A stretch of DNA of 15,322 nucleotides from an uncultured Prevotella sp. GTDB lineage: Bacteria > Bacteroidota > Bacteroidia > Bacteroidales > Bacteroidaceae. The notes beneath the pieces are model-generated. The model saw nothing but the letters and a program-made list of their open reading frames with translations. It did no database searches and had not been told where the DNA came from. Shown here one piece after another: positions 6,957 to 14,728 of the stretch (position 1 is the first letter of the stretch; every line of letters begins with the position of its first letter). Made by a program: the position numbers and the translations under genes. Location: NCBI GenBank assembly GCA_934230115.1, contig CAKQEI010000059.1:1-15322 (forward strand), read 5' to 3'.

Positions 6957-7841
6957 TTATATCACGTAAATCATCAGCAGGAACGTGAGCAGCCATGCCA
7001 CAACAACCACCTGCGAGAAATGGTCGCGAAGGATAACCTTCGTTGGGTCGCCACTCTTCTGGTCGACCACTGCTATCTGAATGTAGCGCAAGAGTCCAAG
7101 GAGCACAAACACAAACGTGAGGTATAGATATGGTGTCTCGAATCGCTCCGCCACCTCCGGCGACACACAATACATGATATAGCATACGAGCGTAACGGAT
7201 GCGGTGATGGTGATGGCCTGGTTGATGAATGTGAGATTATAGCGCACTGTATTCTTGCGCGGTGCCTCTCCCGTCTCGTTCATGCGCAGCACATCATCGC
7301 GACGCTTGGCAAACGACATGAATAGGGTGAGAAGGAAGGTCATTATCACTATCCAGTTGCTCAACGCCAACTCACATGCGAAACCTCCAGCAAGAATGCG
7401 CAGCACAAAACCGAAAGCCACTATGCACACATCAAGTATGGCATACTGCTTGAGTTTGGAACAGTAGGAGAGATTGAGCACATAATAGAAGATGACGACA
7501 GCCATAACCTGGCTCTTCACTTCGGGCGGCAATAGAAACATCACCGCCACGCCAAGCACGAATGTCATTATCATGAGCATGTATCCCATGCGCACGCTCA
7601 ATGCCCCCGAAGCTATCGGACGATGGCATTTCACCGGATGCTGACGGTCGGCGTCTACATCCACTATGTCGTTGTAGCAATATATCGACGATGCCACAAG
7701 ACTGAAAGCTACAAATGTTATGGCAGTAAGCCAAAGCGAATGGGTGTCGAAGAGCTCACCACCAAAGAACATGGGGATGAACACGAAGAAATTTTTTATC
7801 CACTGCTTGGGGCGAGTGAGCCGCAGAATATCCTTTATCAT
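6957..7841 (-). CDS. UbiA-family prenyltransferase, polyprenyl-phosphate phosphoribosyltransferase (DPPR synthase) type
   Basis: The 294-residue integral membrane protein has about nine helices. The first Asp-rich motif is N57-D-x-x-D61-x-x-x-D65, followed by HPVKCHRPIASG (68-79). The second motif is AKRRDD (178-183). RPKQWIKN (10-17) near the N-terminus and SGDPTKVILRD (263-273) near the C-terminus are also typical of the branch that holds mycobacterial decaprenyl-phosphate 5-phosphoribosyltransferase (Rv3806c), rather than of quinone or haem-synthesis UbiA enzymes. It is therefore expected to move phosphoribose from PRPP onto a polyprenyl phosphate at the inner membrane. No aromatic-substrate pathway gene is nearby. 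The neighbours (phosphatase, GtrA protein) fit the next steps. Calling it a menaquinone enzyme would be the main alternative, and the motifs argue against that. Confidence 0.88.
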   Translation of the reverse strand: MIKDILRLTRPKQWIKNFFVFIPMFFGGELFDTHSLWLTAITFVAFSLVASSIYCYNDIVDVDADRQHPVKCHRPIASGALSVRMGYMLMIMTFVLGVAVMFLLPPEVKSQVMAVVIFYYVLNLSYCSKLKQYAILDVCIVAFGFVLRILAGGFACELALSNWIVIMTFLLTLFMSFAKRRDDVLRMNETGEAPRKNTVRYNLTFINQAITITASVTLVCYIMYCVSPEVAERFETPYLYLTFVFVLLGLLRYIQIAVVDQKSGDPTKVILRDHFSQVVVVAWLLTFLLMIYVI

Positions 7842-7901
7842 ATTGTATTTACTTTTAGTGCTTAAGCAAGCAAATCTTTTTTTTCACTTAATTCCTGACT
7901 T

Positions 7902-8903
7902 TTATATTTTTGCCTTTGACGTAAGAAATCCTACCACGCGTTGCACCATCCACGCCAACGGCAATGTTATTGCCACTGTTATGAGGAACGTGGGCCAATA
8001 GCCAAGTCCATGCGGCTGCACGTATACAAGCACGAAATGGATATGGATGAGATAAGCCTCAAGACTCAACGCTCCTACAAAGCGGAAAGCCCGGTTCACC
8101 CACTCTGGCGTGCGGCGGAAGATGCGGTTCATCAAGAGCACAGAGCAAACTGTGAACGGTATGTAGAGCATACGCTCCACAAACAACGGGAAATGGCCAT
8201 GGCGCACCTGCTCAAGATACAGACTTGTGCCGAAGGTCATAAGAAATGTTATCAGCAGCAGCCACACGGCATCGCCCTCAACCTTATAACCCGACTTGAC
8301 CAAGGCTCCACAGTTGATGCCTATGAAGAATATTGGCACTCTGCTCCAAAATATCTCCAAGTGTCCCACCGCATGATGTATAGGCAGCACCCACTGCACC
8401 ATGACACACCATACTACCATCAGCAACGGCAACCAACGATATATGGCATGACGCTCTATCAGCCTCATATACCAAGGAGCCAACAGATATAGCAGCATTA
8501 TGGCAGGCACATACCAGAACGTAAGCTCGTCGTGGAGCCAGAAGTCCCAGTTGATAGTGATGTCGCCTATGAGGTCGACAATGCTTGTTGAGAACCTTCG
8601 TGCACCGAGATAGTCGGGCAGATAGAAGGCTGTGGAGCATAAGAGCCATGTGGGCAGAATGCGCAACAGACGTCGGCGATAGAAGTGGCTCACGCTTGGA
8701 GTCTTTGTCCAAGAGAACCACAACCCCACTCCACTAAGAAACAAGAATATGTCGACACCCACGTTGCCACAACGCCTAAGACCGTAGAAGGGGTCGCCAC
8801 GGTCGAGTGCTACATGGAACAGGATGACGAAGAGCATTGCCGCTCCCATCTGTTCGGCACGATAGCGCGAGATGTTCTTAAGTTCAATGTCGGGTATCTT
8901 CAT
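7902..8903 (-). CDS. Acyltransferase family 3 membrane protein
   Basis: The 333-residue protein has around ten membrane helices and the hallmarks of the acyltransferase-3 family. R15 and H30 (in the LFHVALD stretch) lie in the first helix region, NVGVDIFLFLSG (47-58) matches the family's GVDxFFxLSG motif, and FYRRRLLRILP (75-85) is the conserved basic loop. Such enzymes transfer acetyl or other acyl groups to sugars of surface polysaccharides, lipid A or peptidoglycan across the inner membrane. Its ATG lies 20 nt inside the end of the upstream acyltransferase gene, which suggests translational coupling. The gap to ubiA is 60 nt with no clear terminator or promoter. The acceptor is unknown. 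Confidence 0.88.
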   Translation of the reverse strand: MKIPDIELKNISRYRAEQMGAAMLFVILFHVALDRGDPFYGLRRCGNVGVDIFLFLSGVGLWFSWTKTPSVSHFYRRRLLRILPTWLLCSTAFYLPDYLGARRFSTSIVDLIGDITINWDFWLHDELTFWYVPAIMLLYLLAPWYMRLIERHAIYRWLPLLMVVWCVMVQWVLPIHHAVGHLEIFWSRVPIFFIGINCGALVKSGYKVEGDAVWLLLITFLMTFGTSLYLEQVRHGHFPLFVERMLYIPFTVCSVLLMNRIFRRTPEWVNRAFRFVGALSLEAYLIHIHFVLVYVQPHGLGYWPTFLITVAITLPLAWMVQRVVGFLTSKAKI

Positions 8904-9930
8904 TGCGTAGCTTAAAGTTATGATAGAACCATGCCAGGGCTATGGATGCCACGATGTAGAGCAACAGTCCGGTGTAGACATCGCCATGGCGTGATATAGG
9001 GATGAATATCTTGCGTGTAATGGGGTGAAGCACAAATAGTGCGGCTGATATGGTGCCAACCCAAGCTATCCATTGGTTCAGTTTGCGTGGCATGAGCTTT
9101 GCCAATCCTACAGAAGCCGAGCACACGAAGAGCGGAGCCCAAAGCCACAGTTGGAAATTGAAACTGAAGAAGAACACGAGCACAATGCTCACTACCGTCT
9201 CTGTCACCCAAAAGGCATGGCTCATCTCTCTACCGCGGCGTGCATACAGCAATCCGGCACAGAAAGGCAGAATGCCACCCATGAAGTTATAGCGAATGCG
9301 GTTGAGTGTCTCGCCCTCTGGATCGCAGAAAGCCTGCATCGCCCAACAGCCTGCTATGAGCAGAATTGGAAAAATGATGCCCTTGCGCCACAGCAGCAGT
9401 CGATAGACAATGTAGAGTTGCATCATCAGTCCGAAGAACCAATACGGGCCTGGCCATATAATATGGTCGGGGTCGGGCATCATGTTGTTGAACATGAACA
9501 GCTGTCCGAGAATGTCCATCACTTGATATTTATGAGGACCAGGAGTTATGGCATCCACCATTGTGAATATTACGAAGCCTACTATCATCATCTTGAACAG
9601 TTTCTTGTAATGATGATAAACAAATGGCAGGAAGGCTGTCTGCTTGGCCGACGGCTTGCGGTCGCCACGGTTCTCGTATTTCATCACAAGTCCATAAGCC
9701 GAGAGGAATAGGAACACTGGCACTCCATAATGACCAAAGAACGATACAAGATGGATGGGCAGGTTCCAGTCGGGCGACATTATAGCCTGAATGAGCTGCG
9801 AACTCTTCGACATAGTGAACGTATACTCATTTTCCTTCACCGCAAGCCCAAGCCAGTGGCAATAGTTGTGCAGGAAGATGCCTATTATGGCGAGTCCGCG
9901 CAGGGCGGAACATTCTGTGCGTGATAACAT
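8884..9930 (-). CDS. Acyltransferase family 3 membrane protein (second, divergent copy)
   Basis: This 348-residue polytopic protein starts with SALRGLAIIGIFLHNYCHW. R11 and H21 match the conserved arginine and catalytic histidine of acyltransferase-3 enzymes. GHYGVPVFLFLSAYGL (66-81) matches the GVxxFFxLSG motif, and the YHHYKKLFKMM stretch (105-115) takes the place of the usual basic loop. It is only weakly similar to the neighbouring acyltransferase, so the pair does not look like a recent duplication and may acylate different positions or substrates. The gene begins 15 nt after the phosphoethanolamine-transferase-like gene, and its last 20 nt overlap the next gene. It probably acts on envelope sugars at the inner membrane. 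Confidence 0.85.
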   Translation of the reverse strand: MLSRTECSALRGLAIIGIFLHNYCHWLGLAVKENEYTFTMSKSSQLIQAIMSPDWNLPIHLVSFFGHYGVPVFLFLSAYGLVMKYENRGDRKPSAKQTAFLPFVYHHYKKLFKMMIVGFVIFTMVDAITPGPHKYQVMDILGQLFMFNNMMPDPDHIIWPGPYWFFGLMMQLYIVYRLLLWRKGIIFPILLIAGCWAMQAFCDPEGETLNRIRYNFMGGILPFCAGLLYARRGREMSHAFWVTETVVSIVLVFFFSFNFQLWLWAPLFVCSASVGLAKLMPRKLNQWIAWVGTISAALFVLHPITRKIFIPISRHGDVYTGLLLYIVASIALAWFYHNFKLRNEDTRH

Positions 9931-9945
9931 TTTCTTAATTATTAA

Positions 9946-11772
9946 TTATAGTTTATCGTAGTCGGCAGTATTCTTCAACACTCGCGGACGACTCTCGTTA
10001 TATTCAGGCGACAGCAGATTGAGCGAGTCGCGGTAGTAAGGACAGTTGATGCCTGCAAGATACAGCAGCATGTGGGGCAAGGCATCGGTCATGAAGCGTC
10101 GGTTGCGTGCGTTCACCACCTCGCGGAATATCTCCGGACGGCGTCTTATATACTTGCGCGAGCACCATATCCACATAGGTATGTCAAACTCGGCATGTGC
10201 AAGACGCGCGTCTATCTTGGCCGAGTGCATACGGCAGAAGAAGTGCATGTCGCCCTCATAGCATTCCTCGCCATGGTCGGGCACATAGATGACAATGGCA
10301 TCCTCGTTCTCAAACTTCTTCACTATCTCCGTCACTACAGAGTCGTTGTAGAGTATGGCGTTGTCGTAGTCGGCAAGTATCTGACGCTCACGGGCGTTGA
10401 GATTGGGTTTAAGCTCTTTATAGTCGTCGCCACTAAAGCGTTTGCGGTCCTTTGGCGAACGCTGGCGATACTGCACATGCTGTCCGAGCAGATGGAATAT
10501 AATAAGGTTGTTGTCGCGGTTCTGGCTCTGCAACTCCTCATAGTCGCGCAGCAAGTCCTCGTCGAACTCATGCAACTTAGTGTTGCGCGAGTCGAACTGT
10601 GCCGCCGATAGCGTAGGATTGTTGAGGAAGAAGCCGCCACTGAAATCGTACACCGCCTCCTTAGCCTTAGGCAGGAACTGGTTGGTGATGAATGTCACAT
10701 GATAGCCAGCCTTGCGGAACACCTCGGGAAACAGAGGATAGTCGCACCACTCACCCTTGTCGCCCACAGTATATAGCGAGAAGATATGCTTGAACACAAA
10801 GCTCGTGAGGTTCCACGGACTCACCACGTCAGTGTATTTCACAAGTCTTCCCTGCCGCTCCAGTTTCTTCTGTCGTGGTGTAGTAGGCATTGTATATCCA
10901 TACTGAGCCGAGTGATGACGGTTGTAGCTCTCGCCAATGATAAGCACTATATTTGGCGAGCGATAGGAGCAGGAGTCAACCTTCACCTTGTCGGCAGTAG
11001 CCACAAGACGGTCTATCTGCTGTGCGGTGAGCGTATTGGCATACACACTGAACACGAGTCGGTAGAGAGGTTGATAGAGCACAGCGTGATCTTTCTCGGT
11101 AAGCGTGTGCTCCACTTCGCCAATAGTCTTGCCCGACATTAGCTTTACGGTAGCACCCTTGTTGTGTGCACTCGTCATGACTGACGCTATAAGCAAAACT
11201 AATATCACAAGAGCCGTGACCGGACGCACACGGCGAAGCATATATCTTGACCTTATGAGTATGGAGCGCACCAAATAGTACCACTTTCTTGGCACCGAAT
11301 GCGGAAAGCGCAGACGCAAGACTGTGAGTATATGCACGAAAAGCAACATCAGCACCCATCCCACCTGACTCACCAATATGTCGGGCGACACACAAGAGCG
11401 CAAAAACTCACCCGCCTCACGCGAGTCGGTCTCACCCACAAGCAAGAGCATGGTAGGCGTAAGAGTAGACTGAAACTTCACGAAGCAATAGACATCAACC
11501 ACAGCCGACGCATACAACACTACATAGAACAATCCTCTCACCCAGACTCTCACCTTGCGCGGCAACACCGTGAGAACAGCGGCAAGAACATATACATCGA
11601 GAAACAACTCGAGATAGAGGTTGTCGTAAAGCTTCGCCCCACGCGCATTAGGCAATGTAGCCCATGCTGTCAAGCATCCAAGCAGATACATGAACACGAA
11701 GAACGCCTTGTTGCGGCATAACGGCATAACAACAAACTCAAGCAGGCGCTTCATCATTTTTTGCATTTTCAT
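9946..11772 (-). CDS. Phosphoethanolamine transferase-like sulfatase-fold membrane enzyme
   Basis: The 608-residue protein has about five N-terminal membrane helices (roughly 22-40, 53-70, 78-98, 133-152, 185-202), then a periplasmic alkaline-phosphatase/sulfatase-fold domain from about 270. Residues matching metal and active sites of the EptA/CptA/MCR family are visible: E281 in IIGES, T323 in the NLTSF stretch as likely nucleophile, H432 in GQH, D499-H500 in VPDHGEE, and H527. The overall layout is that of enzymes moving phosphoethanolamine from phosphatidylethanolamine to lipid A, LPS core or glycans. The exact acceptor cannot be told. It starts 53 nt after mutL with no obvious terminator or matching promoter between, and is followed 15 nt later by an acyltransferase, so it heads the envelope-modification block. 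Confidence 0.88.
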   Translation of the reverse strand: MKMQKMMKRLLEFVVMPLCRNKAFFVFMYLLGCLTAWATLPNARGAKLYDNLYLELFLDVYVLAAVLTVLPRKVRVWVRGLFYVVLYASAVVDVYCFVKFQSTLTPTMLLLVGETDSREAGEFLRSCVSPDILVSQVGWVLMLLFVHILTVLRLRFPHSVPRKWYYLVRSILIRSRYMLRRVRPVTALVILVLLIASVMTSAHNKGATVKLMSGKTIGEVEHTLTEKDHAVLYQPLYRLVFSVYANTLTAQQIDRLVATADKVKVDSCSYRSPNIVLIIGESYNRHHSAQYGYTMPTTPRQKKLERQGRLVKYTDVVSPWNLTSFVFKHIFSLYTVGDKGEWCDYPLFPEVFRKAGYHVTFITNQFLPKAKEAVYDFSGGFFLNNPTLSAAQFDSRNTKLHEFDEDLLRDYEELQSQNRDNNLIIFHLLGQHVQYRQRSPKDRKRFSGDDYKELKPNLNARERQILADYDNAILYNDSVVTEIVKKFENEDAIVIYVPDHGEECYEGDMHFFCRMHSAKIDARLAHAEFDIPMWIWCSRKYIRRRPEIFREVVNARNRRFMTDALPHMLLYLAGINCPYYRDSLNLLSPEYNESRPRVLKNTADYDKL

Positions 11773-11825
11773 CTATATATAGTGTATATTAAATAATTTC
11801 TGTATTCTATTAGCTTTTATACGTC

Positions 11826-13823
11826 TCACCCTAACAGATGCTCCATTTCCGACTGCTTTAGCATAGTGAGCACACGCTTGCCATCTGGAGTATAATTGAA
11901 ATTAGAGCAAGCGAAAAGGTCGTTGACTATATTCTCCATCTCGGCATTTGTGAGCACCTGCCCGTAAGCCACAGCTGCCGATCGGGCAAGGCCGAGAGCT
12001 ACAGAACGGTTGATTTCTTCTACTGCCGACGAGGTATTGTCATGGGCTGAAGCCACAAGGTCCTGCACAAGCAATACGTAGTTGACACCTTCGATGCCTG
12101 CCGGAACTGAGTTAATGGAGTAATTGCCTGAGCCAAGGTCGATCAACTCAAAGCCAACAGCCTCCAGTTCGGGCATGATACTCTGCAGAATCACAGCGTC
12201 TGCGGCGGAAAAATGCACCGTCTCAGGGAATAGCATCTTCTGGCTTACCGACTTTCGCTCGCCTATCTGTGCGAGATAACGCTCGTAGAGGATGCGCGTG
12301 TGGGCACGGTGTTGGTCGATAATCATCAGCCCCGACTTCACTGCGGTCATGATATACTGCCCCTTGTACTGATAATGCACGGGCGATTTCTCCTCAATAG
12401 GCGATTTCAGCGAAGCTTCAGAATCAGTAAGCGAAGACGAGGGCTGAGCGTTGAGCGACGAGGCTTCACTTGCAGAAACGTTGTCCACTATCGGTTCGTC
12501 AGCGTTAAGATCGGCTATATCAGGCATGGCAGCAATGCTGCGCGACGGCATTATGCCATAGTCATGGGCTGGCATACTGCTGGCTTTTGAACTAAGCACA
12601 GTGTCTCCCGAGTCGAAAAGCGATGGTTGTGTGGCTTGTTTAGAACCAGACGCAAGTCCATCGTACAACTGCTCCCACTCCTGCGGAACACTGTCTGCAC
12701 GACGAGGCGAAGGCTCATTGAACGGATTGTAGGAAGGATTGTATTGCAATCGCGGAGCATTCACCTCGCCTCCCTCGCCAAGCGCGGGAATATCGGGTTG
12801 TCCCTCGGTGTCGAACTCAATGGCTGTGACATCGTTGAACATTCCCACGGCATCCTTCACTGCCGCAGCAAGTATCTGCCATATCGTTGGCTCGTTCTCA
12901 AACTTAATCTCAGTCTTTGTAGGATGTATGTTTACGTCGATATCCTCAGGCTTCACAGTGAAGTAAATAAAGTAAGGTATCTGCTCGCCCTCTGGCACGA
13001 GTCGCTCATAAGCCGACATCACCGCCTTGTGGAAGTAAGGATGCTTCATATAGCGGCCATTGACAAAGAAGTATTGGCGTGCGCCCTTCTTGCGTGCCGC
13101 CTCCGGCTTGCCTACAAAGCCATGAATCTTGCACATTGTGGTGTCGATGTCCAATGGCAGAAGATGTTGGTTGATTTTCTTGCCAAACACATCCACTATG
13201 CGCTGTCTGAGTCCAGACGCTTTCAGATTGTATAGTTCGTTCTGATTGTTGTGGAGAGTGAACGCCACGCCGGGATTTACGAGCACTATGCGCTCGAAGG
13301 CAGTGATAATATTGTTTAGTTCGGTGGCGTTTGACTTGAGGAACTTACGCCTGACGGGCACATTAAAGAATAAGTTCTCGATAAGGAAGTTTGAGCCCAC
13401 GGGACATGAGCACGGTTCTTGCGAACCGAAACGCGAGCCTGAGATAGTGAGCTGAGTGCCCACATCATCACCTTCAAGACGTGTCTTTAGCTGCACCTGC
13501 GCAACAGCGGCAATAGAGGCAAGAGCCTCACCGCGGAATCCCATAGTGTGAAGATTGAAGAGATCGTCGGCTTGACGTATCTTCGAAGTAGCGTGTCGCT
13601 CAAAAGACAGACGCGCATCAGTCTCCGACATGCCCTTGCCATTGTCGACAACCTGTATGCTTGTGCGACCAGAGTCCACACACACTACATTTATAGTGTT
13701 GGCACCAGCGTCTATGGAATTCTCCACAAGTTCCTTTATAACGCTTGCCGGACGTTGTATCACCTCGCCGGCGGCTATCTGATTTGCCACCGAGTCGGGT
13801 AGAAGTTGTATTATATCACTCAT
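11826..13823 (-). CDS. mutL: DNA mismatch repair protein MutL
   Basis: MutL links mismatch recognition by MutS to strand removal. The 665-residue protein has an intact N-terminal GHKL ATPase: [11 protein letters not shown] (31-41) with Mg-binding N35, DNGKGM (60-65) and [10 protein letters not shown] (95-104). [12 protein letters not shown] (298-309) closes the conserved N-terminal half. A low-complexity Ser/Pro/Asp-rich linker spans about 340-480 and includes QPSLF (399-403), similar to sliding-clamp-binding pentapeptides. The C-terminal dimerisation domain begins around 483. The endonuclease motif DQHA(x)2E(x)4E reads [12 protein letters not shown] (503-514), so the alanine and the first glutamate are lost. 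The start at 13823 (MSDIIQLLP) fits the family. Reading from 13862 would add 13 atypical residues and overlap a promoter-like sequence. Confidence 0.96.
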   Translation of the reverse strand: MSDIIQLLPDSVANQIAAGEVIQRPASVIKELVENSIDAGANTINVVCVDSGRTSIQVVDNGKGMSETDARLSFERHATSKIRQADDLFNLHTMGFRGEALASIAAVAQVQLKTRLEGDDVGTQLTISGSRFGSQEPCSCPVGSNFLIENLFFNVPVRRKFLKSNATELNNIITAFERIVLVNPGVAFTLHNNQNELYNLKASGLRQRIVDVFGKKINQHLLPLDIDTTMCKIHGFVGKPEAARKKGARQYFFVNGRYMKHPYFHKAVMSAYERLVPEGEQIPYFIYFTVKPEDIDVNIHPTKTEIKFENEPTIWQILAAAVKDAVGMFNDVTAIEFDTEGQPDIPALGEGGEVNAPRLQYNPSYNPFNEPSPRRADSVPQEWEQLYDGLASGSKQATQPSLFDSGDTVLSSKASSMPAHDYGIMPSRSIAAMPDIADLNADEPIVDNVSASEASSLNAQPSSSLTDSEASLKSPIEEKSPVHYQYKGQYIMTAVKSGLMIIDQHRAHTRILYERYLAQIGERKSVSQKMLFPETVHFSAADAVILQSIMPELEAVGFELIDLGSGNYSINSVPAGIEGVNYVLLVQDLVASAHDNTSSAVEEINRSVALGLARSAAVAYGQVLTNAEMENIVNDLFACSNFNYTPDGKRVLTMLKQSEMEHLLG

Positions 13824-13831
13824 AGCAATTG

Positions 13832-13862
13832 CAAATTTAGGGATTATTATCCATAATGGCAA
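13832..13862 (-). promoter_or_regulatory. Candidate mutL promoter
   Basis: On the minus strand TTG (13862-13860), 20 nt, then TAAATTTG (13839-13832) fit the Bacteroidota promoter pattern, with spacing one longer than the ideal. The -7 box ends only 8 nt before the mutL ATG, so the transcript would have a very short leader. This supports the internal start codon at 13823 over the upstream ATG at 13862. Confidence 0.55.
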
Positions 13863-13934
13863 GTGTATGGCTGCAAATTATTCGGCAGAAATAAAATACT
13901 TTGGACATTAGGCTGCTTATTCACTCCCACACAC

Positions 13935-14219
13935 TTAACTCAAGGCAAACAGAAGCAACACTGCCAACAGCAGCACTGCCAACAACATACAACCAGGAAA
14001 AAGCAACATGCCACGTATGCCTCCATTGCGCGACACACCATAGCGGTTGCGCTTGGAGCCATCACTGTTAGCCTCTTCCATTGCCTCACGATACGACTGC
14101 TCCGCTATCTCCTCAGGCGAGACACCACGGCGCAGACTCTCCAATATATCACGTTGCTCATTGCCAAACCTACGGGTGTAATGAAAACCACGCGGACGGC
14201 GATTGCCAAAATACTTCAT
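13935..14219 (-). CDS. Small C-terminally anchored membrane protein of unknown function
   Basis: The 94-residue product has a strongly basic, Arg-rich N-terminus (R7-R8, R10, R16-R17), an acidic-basic helical middle (about 20-52, QRDILESLRRGVSPEEIAEQ) and a single hydrophobic C-terminal helix at 71-93. This is a tail-anchored layout with the basic part most likely in the cytoplasm. No domain is recognised. Small proteins of this kind upstream of mutL occur, as far as I recall, in other Bacteroidales, which argues that it is real. The helix is encoded by a short direct repeat, CACTGCCAACA on the plus strand at 13959-13969 and 13974-13984, that gives AVLLL twice. It lies about 110 nt upstream of the mutL start. 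No convincing promoter was found before it. Confidence 0.65.
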   Translation of the reverse strand: MKYFGNRRPRGFHYTRRFGNEQRDILESLRRGVSPEEIAEQSYREAMEEANSDGSKRNRYGVSRNGGIRGMLLFPGCMLLAVLLLAVLLLFALS

Positions 14220-14467
14220 AACTAAAGCTTGTTTCTTATATAACGGATGAAATTAATTCTTATTTCTTTTTTTCCCTTATTCCACAACAAACTTCTTGCC
14301 ATTATTAACATATTTACGGCTTAGAAACTGAGTGGCACTCATTATTTCGCTATCAACAGAAAAATTATCTAAAAAGCCCTGTTTTTGTTAATAGTTGTAT
14401 AATATACGACAATTTTATACTTAACTTCATAAAATATGTAAATATTGTAGTATTTTCCACGAAAACA
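14220..14467. other. AT-rich intergenic region between divergent units
   Basis: Between the small membrane-protein gene (minus) and the tRNA promoter (plus) lies AT-rich DNA with no credible coding sequence. It should hold the promoter of the leftward genes, but no good TTTG/TAnnTTTG pair was found on the minus strand. One short odd palindrome, GTATAATATAC, lies near 14396-14406. Nothing else stands out. Confidence 0.5.
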
Positions 14468-14499
14468 TTTGGTAGTTTAAATATTATCCACTACCTTTG
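14468..14499 (+). promoter_or_regulatory. Promoter of the tRNA-Val gene
   Basis: TTTG (14468-14471), a 20-nt spacer and TACCTTTG (14492-14499) closely fit the Bacteroidota promoter consensus. Transcription should start around 14504, about 50 nt before the mature tRNA. GGTAGT (14471-14476) and ACTACC (14490-14495) form an inverted repeat linking the two boxes, which may be chance. Confidence 0.75.
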
Positions 14500-14553
14500 C
14501 ACTCGCTTTAGAAAACTAAGCAATTCTATAAAAGAACAATAGTTAAAGCAATC

Positions 14554-14628
14554 GGGCGTTTAGCTCAGCTGGTTTAGAGCATCTGCCTTACAAGCAGAGG
14601 GTCGGCGGTTCGAATCCGTCAACGCCCA
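14554..14628 (+). tRNA. tRNA-Val (anticodon TAC)
   Basis: A full cloverleaf can be drawn. The acceptor stem GGGCGTT (14554-14560) pairs with AACGCCC (14621-14627), with discriminator A14628. The D stem is GCTC/GAGC. The anticodon stem TCTGC/GCAGA encloses loop CTTACAA with anticodon TAC at 14589-14591. The T stem GGCGG/CCGTC (one G-U pair) encloses TTCGAAT. The 3' CCA is not encoded (ACA follows), so it would be added after transcription. It has its own promoter and terminator. Confidence 0.97.
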
Positions 14629-14633
14629 CATCG

Positions 14634-14664
14634 AAAGGACAAATCTTATGATTTGTCCTTTTTT
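14634..14664 (+). terminator. Intrinsic terminator of the tRNA-Val transcript
   Basis: AAAGGACAAATC (14634-14645) and GATTTGTCCTTT (14650-14661) form a perfect 12-bp stem around a TTAT loop, and the T run continues to 14664. It starts 5 nt after the tRNA discriminator base, so the tRNA appears to be a single-gene unit separate from the regulator downstream. Confidence 0.9.
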
Positions 14665-14728
14665 CGTTTACACCCCACTCAAAAAAAAGATGTTTTGAAG
14701 GACAAACAATAACAATTCGAAATGGGTT

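Noticed and set aside
6943..7185. N-terminal extension of the HAD phosphatase into the UbiA gene
   Set aside because: The extra residues are an out-of-frame reading of the UbiA coding sequence and have no family similarity; the HAD motif I starts right after the ATG at 6942.
9073..9711. Plus-strand open frame of 212 codons opposite an acyltransferase gene
   Set aside because: Its His/Glu-rich composition is the complement of a membrane-protein gene; no start signal or family match.
13824..13862. Longer MutL beginning at 13862
   Set aside because: The 13 added residues are atypical for MutL and overlap a promoter-like sequence; MSDIIQLLP at 13823 is the usual MutL start.
14396..14406. Odd palindrome GTATAATATAC as an operator or origin box
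   Set aside because: It is short and AT-only in the middle, within AT-rich DNA, and not placed on a recognisable promoter.
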